Virus record (IMG/VR): IMGVR_UViG_3300035698_025207
Span: 1-50,026 of that record
Strand: one strand, 5' to 3'
DNA: 50,026 nt
Source: a virus
This document shows, piece by piece, positions 7,197 through 15,886 of the stretch; position 1 is the first letter of the stretch; each line of letters opens with the position of its first letter. The notes under the pieces were generated by a model. The model was not told the DNA's origin and did no database searches. It saw only the letters and a list, made by a program, of their open reading frames with translations. A program made the position numbers and the translations under genes.

Positions 7197-8393
7197 TTAC
7201 TTGCTCCATAATTCAATATATTTTTTCATTATCTTTTCTACCTTATATCTCTCCTCAAAGACATTCAAAGACTTAGATGCCATTGTTCTTCTATTCAAAG
7301 GACAATTCAATAAAAATCCCAGAGAAACATTCAAACTTGCAACATCATTTTTCTTAACGATCAGTCCATTTATAATCTTAATCACCGTTTCCGGAAGCCC
7401 TGCCAGATCAGTTACTATTATCGGCTTACCGAGCATGGTCGCTATCAATATCACATTCGGAAAGTCCTCATCTGCTATGCTCGGCACAACCAAAACATCA
7501 CAGGCATTTATCAAAGTATAATCATCAATCTTTCCTTCCTCATAAATACAAACAGACGCCTCACTCTTTTCTACCATACCTCTCAACTGCTTTCCCATTG
7601 AACCCTTCCCTGCTATAACAAGGGTTCTTGCAGGTCCGCCAATAGGAAGATTCTCAAATGCCTTTATCAATACATCAAAGCCTTTCCTTCTTTCCAACAC
7701 ACCACAACCAAGAAAAAGGATATTGCCCTTGCATCCAAGTTTTTCCTTAACATCCACTACCGACATAGAAATATCCCTACAAAGAACAGTATTTGGAATA
7801 ACTTCCCAGTTTTCCAGCCACCCGATTCTTTTTCTTTCATCCGAAAGTCTATGCAGAAATATACTTTTTTCCTTCAAATCCTGAGATGCCGTAATAAACT
7901 TTGTCACACTTTTCTTAACAAAATAAGTTATCGGCCTTTCCCACCAATGATCTATCGTTGTAGAATTAAGCATGTAAGTTATCTTTTTTATCCCTGCCAA
8001 TCTGCCCGCTATTGCCGCACTATTGCAACTTGTGGCTCCGAAGTAACCTCCATTATTGATATGAAGAATGTCAGGCTTTATTCTTTTAAACAACTTATAT
8101 AAGGCTCCCACCTCCCATAACATAAAGGGATACTTCAAGACCATAACGGGTCTGAAATAGGATCGTAATTTGTAAAGAAAGGATACCGGAAAATGTAGAG
8201 GATAAAGTTTAGCTATCGTCCACAAAACAAAAACCCACTTGTTCATGCCTTTCACATATTCCTTCGAATAACGATAGGAAAAATTAACATCAAATGTCTC
8301 GCTTATATCCTTATCCTGAAGAAATATCCCAGGCATATTCTCACAACCAGCCCAAGTCGCATTATCGCTGTGAATGTGAAGTTTCTTTTTCAT
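7197..8393 (-). CDS. GT4-family glycosyltransferase (398 aa)
   Basis: The ATG at 8393 overlaps the upstream stop (ATGA) and is preferred to the in-frame ATG at 8414. The C-terminal GT-B half has the GT4 signature: LFLGCGVLERRKGFDVLIKA near residue 235, PSIADEDFPNVILIATMLGK near 310 and PIIVTDLAGLPE near 331. The N-terminal half carries the acceptor side (INNGGYFGATS). It uses an activated nucleotide sugar to extend a glycan. Acceptor and donor cannot be read from the sequence. Confidence 0.88.
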   Translation of the reverse strand: MKKKLHIHSDNATWAGCENMPGIFLQDKDISETFDVNFSYRYSKEYVKGMNKWVFVLWTIAKLYPLHFPVSFLYKLRSYFRPVMVLKYPFMLWEVGALYKLFKRIKPDILHINNGGYFGATSCNSAAIAGRLAGIKKITYMLNSTTIDHWWERPITYFVKKSVTKFITASQDLKEKSIFLHRLSDERKRIGWLENWEVIPNTVLCRDISMSVVDVKEKLGCKGNILFLGCGVLERRKGFDVLIKAFENLPIGGPARTLVIAGKGSMGKQLRGMVEKSEASVCIYEEGKIDDYTLINACDVLVVPSIADEDFPNVILIATMLGKPIIVTDLAGLPETVIKIINGLIVKKNDVASLNVSLGFLLNCPLNRRTMASKSLNVFEERYKVEKIMKKYIELWSK

Positions 8394-8815
8394 CTTTTTG
8401 CTCTCCTTCCCCAAAGAATTGAAATGGAATATCCTAAAAATGAAAAGGCTCCACCGTACATTTTTACTTCTTTAGTCTTCTGAGCTATTTTTATTTGTTG
8501 TGCCTTTTCACGCAATTTTATTTCTTCAAATAAATCCTTTTTTTTATTATCAAACCAACTTTCAAGTTTTGGATAAATTCCTTTTTGTATATCATATTGA
8601 AGATGAAAAATATCAGCAGAGGGAGGCGATGCTCCGACTGCACACAAAGCCTTATATTCTATGTCATTCATTATAAAAAATTGAAATTCTCTTCTGCAAT
8701 CATCACATAAATGAGCCGGATAACAACCAAGAAGGGTTATATGCCACGACCAATTCGCTGCACAGCCCTCACAAGAAATATTTGTTAATCCATGTTCCGA
8801 TATTACTTCATTCAT
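8390..8815 (-). CDS. Zinc-finger-like protein with C-terminal hydrophobic segment (141 aa)
   Basis: ATG at 8815 follows GGAAGGGTAAAA; an upstream ATG at 8842 lacks such a site and would overlap the preceding gene. CEGC near residue 15 and CDDC near 37 form a probable four-cysteine zinc site. Residues about 80-115 are a charged helix, and the end has a short hydrophobic stretch (AFSFLGYSISILW). Function unknown. Confidence 0.6.
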   Translation of the reverse strand: MNEVISEHGLTNISCEGCAANWSWHITLLGCYPAHLCDDCRREFQFFIMNDIEYKALCAVGASPPSADIFHLQYDIQKGIYPKLESWFDNKKKDLFEEIKLREKAQQIKIAQKTKEVKMYGGAFSFLGYSISILWGRRAKR

Positions 8816-8945
8816 TTTTACCCTTCCAAAACCCATTATCATCTAATTCTATTTTATCCCAAAACCCATCGTAATTTCCCCAAAATAATACATTGAGCCA
8901 AAAGAAGAAAATAGCAAATACAAGACATGCAATTAAAAGAATCAC
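8808..8945 (-). CDS. Single-span membrane micro-protein with GTG start (45 aa)
   Basis: GTG at 8945 follows AGAGGGGATTTAAG. Residues 1-21 are hydrophobic (MILLIACLVFAIFFFWLNVL), then the chain is acidic. The stop overlaps the next start (ATGAATGA). It belongs to a pair of tiny membrane proteins with 8962-9129. Function unknown. Confidence 0.5.
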   Translation of the reverse strand: MILLIACLVFAIFFFWLNVLFWGNYDGFWDKIELDDNGFWKGKNE

Positions 8946-8961
8946 CTTAAATCCCCTCTTT

Positions 8962-9129
8962 TCATATATCAATATATCTTTGCATATTAAACTTTTTTTG
9001 TTTGATCTTCTTACCCTTGAAAACCATTCTTAATATATCTATTGTACCTACTCCCGCCATTGTCAATAATCCAAATATAAAAAGAAAACAAAAAGCAAAG
9101 ATAATCACTTGACCATTTTCAATATTCAT
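8962..9129 (-). CDS. Single-span membrane micro-protein (55 aa)
   Basis: ATG at 9129 overlaps the stop of the RmlB-type gene (ATGA). Residues about 8-33 form one transmembrane helix, followed by a basic tail (FKGKKIKQKKF), predicting the C-terminus in the cytoplasm. Not recognised. Confidence 0.5.
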   Translation of the reverse strand: MNIENGQVIIFAFCFLFIFGLLTMAGVGTIDILRMVFKGKKIKQKKFNMQRYIDI

Positions 9130-10253
9130 CTTAGATACTCCCCTTCCTGATAAATATTTGCCTGCAAATCAACTTCCTTCCAAAAATTAGGATTGTTCCT
9201 ATACCAGTCAACCATTTTTTCTAATCCTTCTTCAAATTCGGTTTGTAAATAAGAAACATCTCCGTAAAATAATTCTTTATGTATCTTCTCATTATTAATC
9301 GCATAACGCAGATCATTACCCGGCCTGTTTAAAAGACGTTCTGTCCATTCATCAAATAAAACATCTTCTTCATCATGAGCCATACAATACCCTTTGGGAA
9401 ACAAGGCAAATAAAATCACCCGTCTAATTATTCTCTCATTTGGCCGTTTCAATCCGCTCCCAACATTGTAAATCTCCCCGATCTTGCCATCAAGCATAAT
9501 TCTTTCAATTGCTTTGACGCAATCCTCGACGTAAATCCATTCCCTGACTTCCTTGCCTTCTCCATGTAACAATATTTTCTTTTTTTGCAGAAGCCTTGTT
9601 ATTGCCATTGGGATCAATTTCTCAGGATATTGGTTAGGCCCATAGTTGTTGCACGGCCTGACAATTATGACAGGAAAACCGTATGTCTTATAATAGGCTT
9701 GCAGAAGAAGATCAGCACTGGCCTTGCTTGCCGAATAGGGAGAGGTAGGATTTAAAGGATAAGTTTCTGTTGCTTCGTTCACTATTTCTTTTTCAGATGG
9801 CACCAAATGCATACCGCCATAACAATCCTCATCCAAGTAATCATCGGGAACCATTTTGGTTTCACTAATCGGTCCATACACCTCATCTGTTGATATATGA
9901 ATAAACCTCTTGACTCCGGCTTTCATCGAACAACTGACAAGGTTGAAAAGCCCCATCACATCGGTCTCAAGAAAAGCCTTCGGATCACAAATGCTCCTGT
10001 CCACATGAGTCTCCGCCGCAAAATTTACAATGGTGTCAATCTGCTCGTCCTCTAAAATTCGTCCAATTCTTGAATCTATAATATCCATCTGATAAAAGGA
10101 AAGATCTCTTTCTATCAACCCATCAATATTATCTCTGTTGCCTGCATAGGTCAATTTGTCAACACAACTAATAGTTTCAAATGGCTTACTCATAAGAAGT
10201 TTAAGAAAATGCGAACCCATGAATCCTGCGCCACCAGTTACAAGTATGTTCAT
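9126..10253 (-). CDS. rmlB: NAD-dependent dTDP-glucose 4,6-dehydratase-type enzyme (375 aa)
   Basis: Extended SDR fold: GGAGFMGS at 7-14 binds NAD, STDEVYG at 121-127 and Y173/K177 (YSASK) are catalytic, and RPCNNYGPNQYPEKLIP follows as in RmlB and related sugar-nucleotide dehydratases. Known members dehydrate dTDP-glucose to the 4-keto-6-deoxy sugar; GDP-GlcNAc dehydratases of the legionaminate pathway look similar, so the nucleotide is not certain. A GGGAGGAAAAGG site precedes the ATG. RmlA, C and D are not in the window. Confidence 0.87.
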   Translation of the reverse strand: MNILVTGGAGFMGSHFLKLLMSKPFETISCVDKLTYAGNRDNIDGLIERDLSFYQMDIIDSRIGRILEDEQIDTIVNFAAETHVDRSICDPKAFLETDVMGLFNLVSCSMKAGVKRFIHISTDEVYGPISETKMVPDDYLDEDCYGGMHLVPSEKEIVNEATETYPLNPTSPYSASKASADLLLQAYYKTYGFPVIIVRPCNNYGPNQYPEKLIPMAITRLLQKKKILLHGEGKEVREWIYVEDCVKAIERIMLDGKIGEIYNVGSGLKRPNERIIRRVILFALFPKGYCMAHDEEDVLFDEWTERLLNRPGNDLRYAINNEKIHKELFYGDVSYLQTEFEEGLEKMVDWYRNNPNFWKEVDLQANIYQEGEYLR

Positions 10254-10504
10254 CCTTTTCCTCCCTTCTGTTTCTTTTCTTTTCTTTCATTTCTATAAAA
10301 ACACCAAACCTGCCAAGACAACCAACCCATGCCTATACAAACCAAAACCGAAATCACAATCAAAAAACTTATCCATATTGGAGATAAAACCCACCACCAT
10401 GACCAATCAATATATTTCATAAGTTTTAAAGCAATAAATAAAATCGTTAAAACTCCAACAAAACCAATACCGCCATTTGATGAATTATTTGATGTATCCG
10501 ACAT
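10250..10504 (-). CDS. Two-span membrane protein, Tmemb_185A-like (84 aa)
   Basis: Two hydrophobic spans (about residues 13-30 and 36-65) contain LTILFIALKLM and WWWVLSPIWI. The same pattern occurs in 26190-26444 (LTILFIVLKFI, AVMSPIWI), so the window holds two paralogues. Phage proteins of this type are usually annotated as transmembrane Fragile-X-F-like. Function unknown. The start follows AAGGAGGGATAAA. Confidence 0.7.
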   Translation of the reverse strand: MSDTSNNSSNGGIGFVGVLTILFIALKLMKYIDWSWWWVLSPIWISFLIVISVLVCIGMGWLSWQVWCFYRNERKEKKQKGGKG

Positions 10505-10518
10505 TTTATCCCTCCTTT

Positions 10519-10857
10519 CTATTCATCCCTCATCCTAAAAATTCTGACCAACACCTCATACACCAATCCTCTCTTCGGTGTTATCTTATCGACCTTGTCC
10601 TGGCTTTGCAATAAAGTTTTCATTGCCGCCACAACATCCAACTTATTCCTGGCGATAACCTCAAATATTTTAATCTCATAAACCTCAATCGGATTCGAGA
10701 ACTGCTTTAGTTTTGGAGCTGTTGGAACTTTTACCTTTTCTTTGCCTTTTTGATCCTCCTTTTCCTGATCCTCGGTTTGCTTCAAAGTCTCATTTTGTTT
10801 TTCCAAATCCTTATCTTGTTCATCTTCACTTTTTCGCCTTCTTATTCTTTTTGCCAT
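10519..10857 (-). CDS. Charged uncharacterised protein (112 aa)
   Basis: ATG at 10857 is eight bases after GGAG; the ATG at 10863 is too close to it. The first half is a Lys/Glu/Gln-rich disordered or coiled-coil region with an arginine-rich start. The second half (IEVYEIKIFEVIARNKLD onward) is a compact helical segment. Not recognised. Confidence 0.55.
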   Translation of the reverse strand: MAKRIRRRKSEDEQDKDLEKQNETLKQTEDQEKEDQKGKEKVKVPTAPKLKQFSNPIEVYEIKIFEVIARNKLDVVAAMKTLLQSQDKVDKITPKRGLVYEVLVRIFRMRDE

Positions 10858-10880
10858 GTTCATTCTCCTTTTATAATGGA

Positions 10881-11615
10881 TTATTTTTCAGCAGAATAAA
10901 AGCCTTTATTTGGATTCACCGGTAGAAGAATTCTTTTTAATGGATAATAAAAAGAAAATCCTTCGGCATGACTTAGGCCATCCGCCCTTCCCATCTCCTT
11001 TTCAAAGCTATTTATTCTTGTCCACATCTGAGCGCTATCAATTCCCTGACTCTTGAAACAACACATCGCTTCCACTTTCTTTGTCAAAGTCTCAGTATCC
11101 AATTCGATCAAAACATCCGGCGGCTGGGGCAGATATCCGATCCTTGCCGTCTCCGGCCTGAACTGCACAGCAAAGAAATATACCATCGGAACATAATGCC
11201 TACTTCCCATAAGTTTGACAGCGGCCTTTAACGCTCGACAAACCATCTCGCCGCAGGAGCTATGATCCCAATGGGAATATTCATTTGGATGATGGGTGAT
11301 CACCATATCAGGTTTTATTTCACGGATAATACCTACCAAGTCTTTAATTGCATTAAGATTCGTAAACAATGGTTCATCGCTATATCCAAGAAAAAACTTT
11401 CCGCCAACCCCTAATATGCTTCCCGCCTCATTAAATTCCTTTATTTTTGTTTCACTGATTGAAACAATTGAAAAATCTGATTGAGTATGTGATCGAACCC
11501 CATCCGTCACAGTCAATATTGTGACTTCATCTCCTTTCTTTGTATGTTGATAAATAGTCCCGCCTGCAAGATCAATCGGATCTGCCGGATGCGCTCCAAT
11601 AACTAATATTTTCAT
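10881..11615 (-). CDS. PIG-L/LmbE-family N-acetyl-sugar deacetylase-like protein (244 aa)
   Basis: The family removes N-acetyl groups from sugars using zinc. The first motif is AHPAD (H9, A11, D12), where most members have AHPDD; the usual catalytic-base Asp is therefore Ala. The second motif HHP near 108 and HWDH at 115-118 supply further metal ligands. The start follows AGAAAGGAGAAACAAA. In this island it may adjust acylation of an amino sugar. The AHPAD variant may be a natural subfamily, so activity is uncertain. Confidence 0.82.
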   Translation of the reverse strand: MKILVIGAHPADPIDLAGGTIYQHTKKGDEVTILTVTDGVRSHTQSDFSIVSISETKIKEFNEAGSILGVGGKFFLGYSDEPLFTNLNAIKDLVGIIREIKPDMVITHHPNEYSHWDHSSCGEMVCRALKAAVKLMGSRHYVPMVYFFAVQFRPETARIGYLPQPPDVLIELDTETLTKKVEAMCCFKSQGIDSAQMWTRINSFEKEMGRADGLSHAEGFSFYYPLKRILLPVNPNKGFYSAEK

Positions 11616-11632
11616 TTTGTTTCTCCTTTCTA

Positions 11633-11815
11633 TTACATCTTAGACAACATTTTTCTTACTTCTTTAACATCATAATCATCACATACTTTTAAATCGTCCT
11701 CGGTAAAACCACTTTCATTCCATAATCCTTCAGCAGCGTTTTCATTATGACCTCTAATTAATTGTGCCAAAGCATTTACAACCCCTTGCGTAAAACCTAT
11801 CTCTATAGCTCTCAT
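11633..11815 (-). CDS. Small phage protein (60 aa)
   Basis: The sequence has an AIEIGF helix, then LIRGHNENAAEGLWNESGFT, then DLKVCDDYDVKEVRKML. Short phage proteins with LIRGH, a variable ESG loop and a DLxxx-DxYDxxxI tail are common and uncharacterised. The start is preceded by AAGGAAG. Function unknown. Confidence 0.6.
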   Translation of the reverse strand: MRAIEIGFTQGVVNALAQLIRGHNENAAEGLWNESGFTEDDLKVCDDYDVKEVRKMLSKM

Positions 11816-11820
11816 CTTCC

Positions 11821-12048
11821 TTATCCTTTGTTTTCAATAACATCTTTGACAAATTTCAGACCATGAACATATGCCTGCCAATAAGAGTTCCTCAAATTCT
11901 TACATTCTCTACAATTATCAACAAATTCCGATTTACACTTTATTTCCTCATTGATAATTGCCAAAAGAGATCTATCCGACTTAGAATACCATATCTCATT
12001 CTCGTGTTTTAACCCTTTAACAAAATCAAATAAACGATTAGAAAACAT
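11821..12048 (-). CDS. Small HGLKF-motif protein (75 aa)
   Basis: The start follows GAGGAGGATAAGG. The C-terminal half (NSYWQAYVHGLKFVKDVIE) matches residues 28-46 of the protein at 1361-1603. Two cysteines (CREC) precede the motif. It is a paralogue lacking the zinc ribbon. Function unknown. Confidence 0.65.
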   Translation of the reverse strand: MFSNRLFDFVKGLKHENEIWYSKSDRSLLAIINEEIKCKSEFVDNCRECKNLRNSYWQAYVHGLKFVKDVIENKG

Positions 12049-12050
12049 CC

Positions 12051-12341
12051 TTATCCTCCTCGCTTTGTCAGCTTTTTTATTATCTCATTCTTAAATATAT
12101 TATCAAGCTCTTCCGTCAATGACATTATATCTTTACCAAACTCATGAAGCTTATAGCAGTTCAGATAAATACACAGCATGACCATAAAACCGACATCCTG
12201 CTCTTTAACCTTATCTATCAGATAATCAAACTGGCGAACGATCAACTCTTTCTTTTTATCATCAAACTTTTCCTCGGATAAACCTTTCATTTGATTTTGT
12301 AACTCATTGACAAACCTTATCAATGCTTTGTTTTGTTCCAT
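12051..12341 (-). CDS. Uncharacterised helical protein (96 aa)
   Basis: The start ATG at 12341 lies inside the end of the radical SAM gene and has GAGGAGACC upstream. The product is all helical with repeated Leu/Ile/Lys pattern and one short hydrophobic stretch (VGFMVMLCIYLNCY). Not recognised. Confidence 0.6.
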   Translation of the reverse strand: MEQNKALIRFVNELQNQMKGLSEEKFDDKKKELIVRQFDYLIDKVKEQDVGFMVMLCIYLNCYKLHEFGKDIMSLTEELDNIFKNEIIKKLTKRGG

Positions 12342-13651
12342 GCGTCGGTCTCCTCTATAAATTTCTTATGCCATTCTCTAAGTTTTTCTTTGCCGCATCC
12401 TACACAATCCCAAGCAATCTTCTCTCCTTGTTCACCTAAACTCATAATCCATAATTTATACGTATCCAAATCAGAAACCATTTTCTTAAAATGAATATCT
12501 CGTATCATTAATTCCTTAAACAAGGGAGTGCCAGGATAAGGAGTCATATAAAACACGGCGTTCGGAGTTATTTTCATTTCATTACAAAAGTCAATCGACT
12601 CCTGAATTGTTTCATCTGTCTCGCCAGGAGTACCAATAATGAAAGAATAGTCCTGATATTCAAAAAAGTCCTGATTTATCCTGATCGCCTTCCTATATTG
12701 ATCGACAGTTATTTTCTTGTTCATCCTGTCAAGCATCCTCTGGCTGCCGCTTTCCAAGCCATAACAAACACCGATACAACCAGCACTCGCCATCCTGTTG
12801 GCAAGTTGTTCGTCCATTATATTTGCTCTGCCGGTACAAGACCATTCAATATGAAAATCATTGTTCCATTGTCCCTTGTGAAGCTTCTGACAAAAGTCCG
12901 ACATATATTTCTTTGAACAACAAAAAGCATCATCGTTAAAATGAATATATTCAACTTTGTATTCCTTTTGTAAAAACTTCATTTCCTCGATAATTGACTT
13001 AGGACTTCTTATCCGATAGCCCTGCCCCATATAGTCGTGATAACAAAATAGACAACTAAAAGAACATCCCCTACTTCCGCTTATGTTCATACTTATCGGA
13101 TTATTTTGGCCACCTCTTCCATCAATCCACTTATCCGTATTATAATAAGCAATAGGATTGTTCAAATAGATATCCATAGGAAAAAGATCATAGGCGGGAA
13201 AAGGAATTGTGTCCAAATTTTTTATCACGTCCTTTTGGGCAAGAACACCACCTTTCTTTCCAGAATAAAGACAAGGCTCTTCAAACTTTCTCTCTCCTTC
13301 CCCTTTCACACATAAATCAATCTCTGTTTTTTCAAGAAGCAGATCAGGAACGGAAGTCGCCAATGCCCCTCCGCAAATCAAAGGAATATTGAGACCAAAT
13401 TCTTTTCTGCATATCTGAGCAATTCTTTTCACTTCTTTGTATTGTGTAATAATTCCTGTGATTCCTACCATATCAGGAACATGCAAAATACGAGAGGACA
13501 TTTCATTATCAATTCTTTCAGCATTCAAATCAAGCACATCAACATCATAATTCATTTGCCGAAACATGCTGGCGATATAACCAAGGCCTGTTGGAAAACA
13601 ATTTGGCTGTGCCCATTGTCTAACAATTGGATTGATCAATAACACTCTCAT
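12320..13651 (-). CDS. B12-binding-domain radical SAM protein (443 aa)
   Basis: Residues 1-125 are a cobalamin-binding Rossmann domain (LLINPIVRQW, LICGGALATS, VKGEGE). C196, C200 and C203 (GCSFSCLFC) bind the [4Fe-4S] cluster, and GTPGETDET near residue 330 and YMTPYPGTPLF near 363 are typical of the TIM barrel. Architecture is shared with the 547-aa protein at 2630-4273, but this one lacks the basic C-terminal extension. Probable role is modification of a sugar, lipid or peptide; substrate unknown. Confidence 0.88.
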   Translation of the reverse strand: MRVLLINPIVRQWAQPNCFPTGLGYIASMFRQMNYDVDVLDLNAERIDNEMSSRILHVPDMVGITGIITQYKEVKRIAQICRKEFGLNIPLICGGALATSVPDLLLEKTEIDLCVKGEGERKFEEPCLYSGKKGGVLAQKDVIKNLDTIPFPAYDLFPMDIYLNNPIAYYNTDKWIDGRGGQNNPISMNISGSRGCSFSCLFCYHDYMGQGYRIRSPKSIIEEMKFLQKEYKVEYIHFNDDAFCCSKKYMSDFCQKLHKGQWNNDFHIEWSCTGRANIMDEQLANRMASAGCIGVCYGLESGSQRMLDRMNKKITVDQYRKAIRINQDFFEYQDYSFIIGTPGETDETIQESIDFCNEMKITPNAVFYMTPYPGTPLFKELMIRDIHFKKMVSDLDTYKLWIMSLGEQGEKIAWDCVGCGKEKLREWHKKFIEETDAWNKTKH

Positions 13652-13803
13652 TATTTCTCCCTTAGCCTCAATCTCAACTCTTTCTCCAATTCAGAAACCA
13701 AATGACTTAAAAAACGAATCGCGGTTTTCTTTTGGTACATCAAATGAATCATTTCAACAATTGCCAAGGCCAATTTTGTTCCCGCCTCTCCTGCCCTGGT
13801 CAT
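13651..13803 (-). CDS. Helical micro-protein (50 aa)
   Basis: ATG at 13803 overlaps the RNA ligase stop (ATGA), and its stop overlaps the radical SAM start (TAATG). It is amphipathic throughout, ending LEKELRLRLREK. It is tiled precisely between two genes, which supports its reality. Function unknown. Confidence 0.55.
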   Translation of the reverse strand: MTRAGEAGTKLALAIVEMIHLMYQKKTAIRFLSHLVSELEKELRLRLREK

Positions 13804-14456
13804 CGCCTAAAGTCCTTGTATTTGATTTTGGTAATTATCCGGCTCCCATTTCTGGCTTTCAATTCAACAACAGGTCGGGCAACCATACCTTCAGCCCTGA
13901 AATTGCCCCATGTGGAATTGAAACCTCCCCGAGTTTGCTCGACCATATCAAACAAGGTTCCAGTTCCGACAATAGGGACAATATCAAGACCAAGGCCGAT
14001 TGAGATTGATTCAATATCTTTTCTCTGTAGCCACCAATCACCAATTTTCACATCAAAGAGGACAAAGCTTTGATCCTGCCTGTAATTGCCGCCACCTTTC
14101 TGGATTTTAGCTCCATAGCCTTCACCATAAAGACATGCACCTTCGGAGAACATTTCCGCAATTATACACCGTGTATCATCATTATGAAATAACTGTATAA
14201 GGTTTTCAACCAAAAAACCCGGTATTTGCGCTCTATCTGTTTTTCCGCCAAATGTAATTCCGTATGCTTTTCCATCTTCTTGATACGGCGCACACTTAAT
14301 CCGAATATTGGTTCCGTCAACCTTTTCGGTAAATATCCACTCGTTGTTCTTAAGATATTCAAATTCCGGCAAAGCAAAATTGCCCTCTAAAAGAGTCTTA
14401 AATTTAGTTTCAGGGTCACGCTTAAATACTGTCTGTATTTTATGATATTCTTTCAT
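13800..14456 (-). CDS. RNA ligase, Rnl2/DRB0094-like (218 aa)
   Basis: Nucleotidyltransferase motif I EKVDGTN places the adenylated lysine at K45. A motif III-like FGGKTDRAQIP, motif IV-like EGMVARPVV and motif V-like IITKIKYKDF at the C-terminus complete the catalytic core. The enzyme would seal nicked RNA, for example tRNA cut by host anticodon nucleases. No polynucleotide kinase partner is in the window. There is no extra C-terminal domain. Confidence 0.85.
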   Translation of the reverse strand: MKEYHKIQTVFKRDPETKFKTLLEGNFALPEFEYLKNNEWIFTEKVDGTNIRIKCAPYQEDGKAYGITFGGKTDRAQIPGFLVENLIQLFHNDDTRCIIAEMFSEGACLYGEGYGAKIQKGGGNYRQDQSFVLFDVKIGDWWLQRKDIESISIGLGLDIVPIVGTGTLFDMVEQTRGGFNSTWGNFRAEGMVARPVVELKARNGSRIITKIKYKDFRR

Positions 14457-14459
14457 TGT

Positions 14460-15173
14460 TTATTCTTCCTTACAAAGATATCTCAAATAAAAGAAGTCAG
14501 CAAGTATCTGCTCATTATAACCTTTATTGCTTTCTCCCAAATACTTCCCTAATGCCCGTTTATAATCGCCACCTGCCTCCTTCAAATGCAAATCCCAGGC
14601 CCAGGCCGTGGACTTTACTCCGACTGATATCTCAAAAATATCCCGCATCTCTTTCAATATACCTGCCTGTTTCAATCCTTCTTCATGTTCTGGCATAACT
14701 TGTCCAAGCCCCATTGCTCCTTTTGACGATATCGTAGTTGGATCAAAGACAGATTCTTTCTTCATAATTGCCAACAGGAATAACGGATCATTTGTTTGGC
14801 TCGTATGAAATACAATCTCCTTCGCCATCTTCTTGGATATCTTTGAAGAATTACTATATACCCAATCGACAAGCAATGGAACGGTCTTATCTGATATTGC
14901 TCCTTTGTTTAAGGCTCTACGGGCTTTATCCAGTGACAAATTTTGCCCTTTTACAGTTTGTATCAGATCTTCCGTTGTTGCTTTATACTCCTGAATAAGA
15001 TTTTTATGGCCCCGATTCGCCATGAAAAGAAAAAATATCGCCACTATCATTATTCCAATAAAAACAGCAGCCCACGATTCAAGAATTCCTCCTGAAATTT
15101 TTCTTTTTTTAAAAATAAAGTCCTTAACTTTTTCTAACCATACAAACTTATCTTTTTTCTCTACATCATTCAT
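14460..15173 (-). CDS. Membrane-anchored lytic transglycosylase (SLT domain, 237 aa)
   Basis: A transmembrane helix spans about residues 33-52. The SLT catalytic signature follows: LAIMKKESVFDP with E140 as the probable catalytic acid, then SSKGAMGLGQVMP at 149-161. The enzyme cleaves peptidoglycan glycan strands. With an N-terminal anchor it would act in the periplasm; it could assist export or lysis rather than act as a virion lysin. It follows the cytidylyltransferase by ATGA overlap. Confidence 0.85.
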   Translation of the reverse strand: MNDVEKKDKFVWLEKVKDFIFKKRKISGGILESWAAVFIGIMIVAIFFLFMANRGHKNLIQEYKATTEDLIQTVKGQNLSLDKARRALNKGAISDKTVPLLVDWVYSNSSKISKKMAKEIVFHTSQTNDPLFLLAIMKKESVFDPTTISSKGAMGLGQVMPEHEEGLKQAGILKEMRDIFEISVGVKSTAWAWDLHLKEAGGDYKRALGKYLGESNKGYNEQILADFFYLRYLCKEE

Positions 15174-15886
15174 TTGCTCTCCCTTTCTGCCAAAAATTTT
15201 GCAAACTCATAATCCATCTCCGTATTGATATCCAAACCCCTATCCCTTGGCATTACATAACCAATCATACCGTCAATATACTGCTCTTTCTTTTGTCTAA
15301 GTCGACTTATATCACAAATAAAAATAGCCCCATTAGAAAGATAAGTTCTCTTTTTCTGTCCTTCTTTAATAAATTTACTATCCCAATAAAAAGAATATTT
15401 TCCCGGACAAGGATTAAAAGGCCACATATAATCTCCGTCAATAATGCCCAATGTATTAGGATTAAAATTCTGTTTTGTTACACTAAGAATAGGTCTCCTG
15501 TCATTATTCAAAAACATTTGATAGGCCAACTGCAAATCGTTTGCTGTACAGAAAGGCGAAGTCGGCAAGGTCATTATCAAAGTCTTATATTCCTGAACAA
15601 CCAACAATACATTCAGGCATACTTCCCAAGCCCTTGCATCATCTTGAGCAAGGGATTCTTCCCTTGAATGAATGTAAAAATGCCACGGATTCCTTTGAAA
15701 AGTTTTTAGATGTTCCTGTATTTTCTTATCCTCAGTCGATACAATAACTCTACCAAGTTGAGAATCAGCAGCCCTATCAACAGCCCTCATCACCAAGCTC
15801 CTGCCATCAACAAGCAATAGGTTCTTGTAAGAAAGGCGCTTTGACCCGCCCCTTGCAGGAATAATAATTACAGTGTCATCTTTCAT
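15170..15886 (-). CDS. CMP-nonulosonic acid cytidylyltransferase (NeuA/PseF/LegF type, 238 aa)
   Basis: It activates a nonulosonic acid with CTP. Motifs: IIIPARGGSKRLSYKN at 7-22 (CTP-binding loop), LPTSPF near 106, and DINTEMDYEFA at the C-terminus, all typical of the family at the usual length. The start overlaps the upstream zinc protein stop (ATGA). Together with NeuB-, PseB- and PseA-type genes it indicates an activated pseudaminic/legionaminic-like sugar. The exact sugar cannot be told. Confidence 0.9.
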   Translation of the reverse strand: MKDDTVIIIPARGGSKRLSYKNLLLVDGRSLVMRAVDRAADSQLGRVIVSTEDKKIQEHLKTFQRNPWHFYIHSREESLAQDDARAWEVCLNVLLVVQEYKTLIMTLPTSPFCTANDLQLAYQMFLNNDRRPILSVTKQNFNPNTLGIIDGDYMWPFNPCPGKYSFYWDSKFIKEGQKKRTYLSNGAIFICDISRLRQKKEQYIDGMIGYVMPRDRGLDINTEMDYEFAKFLAERESK

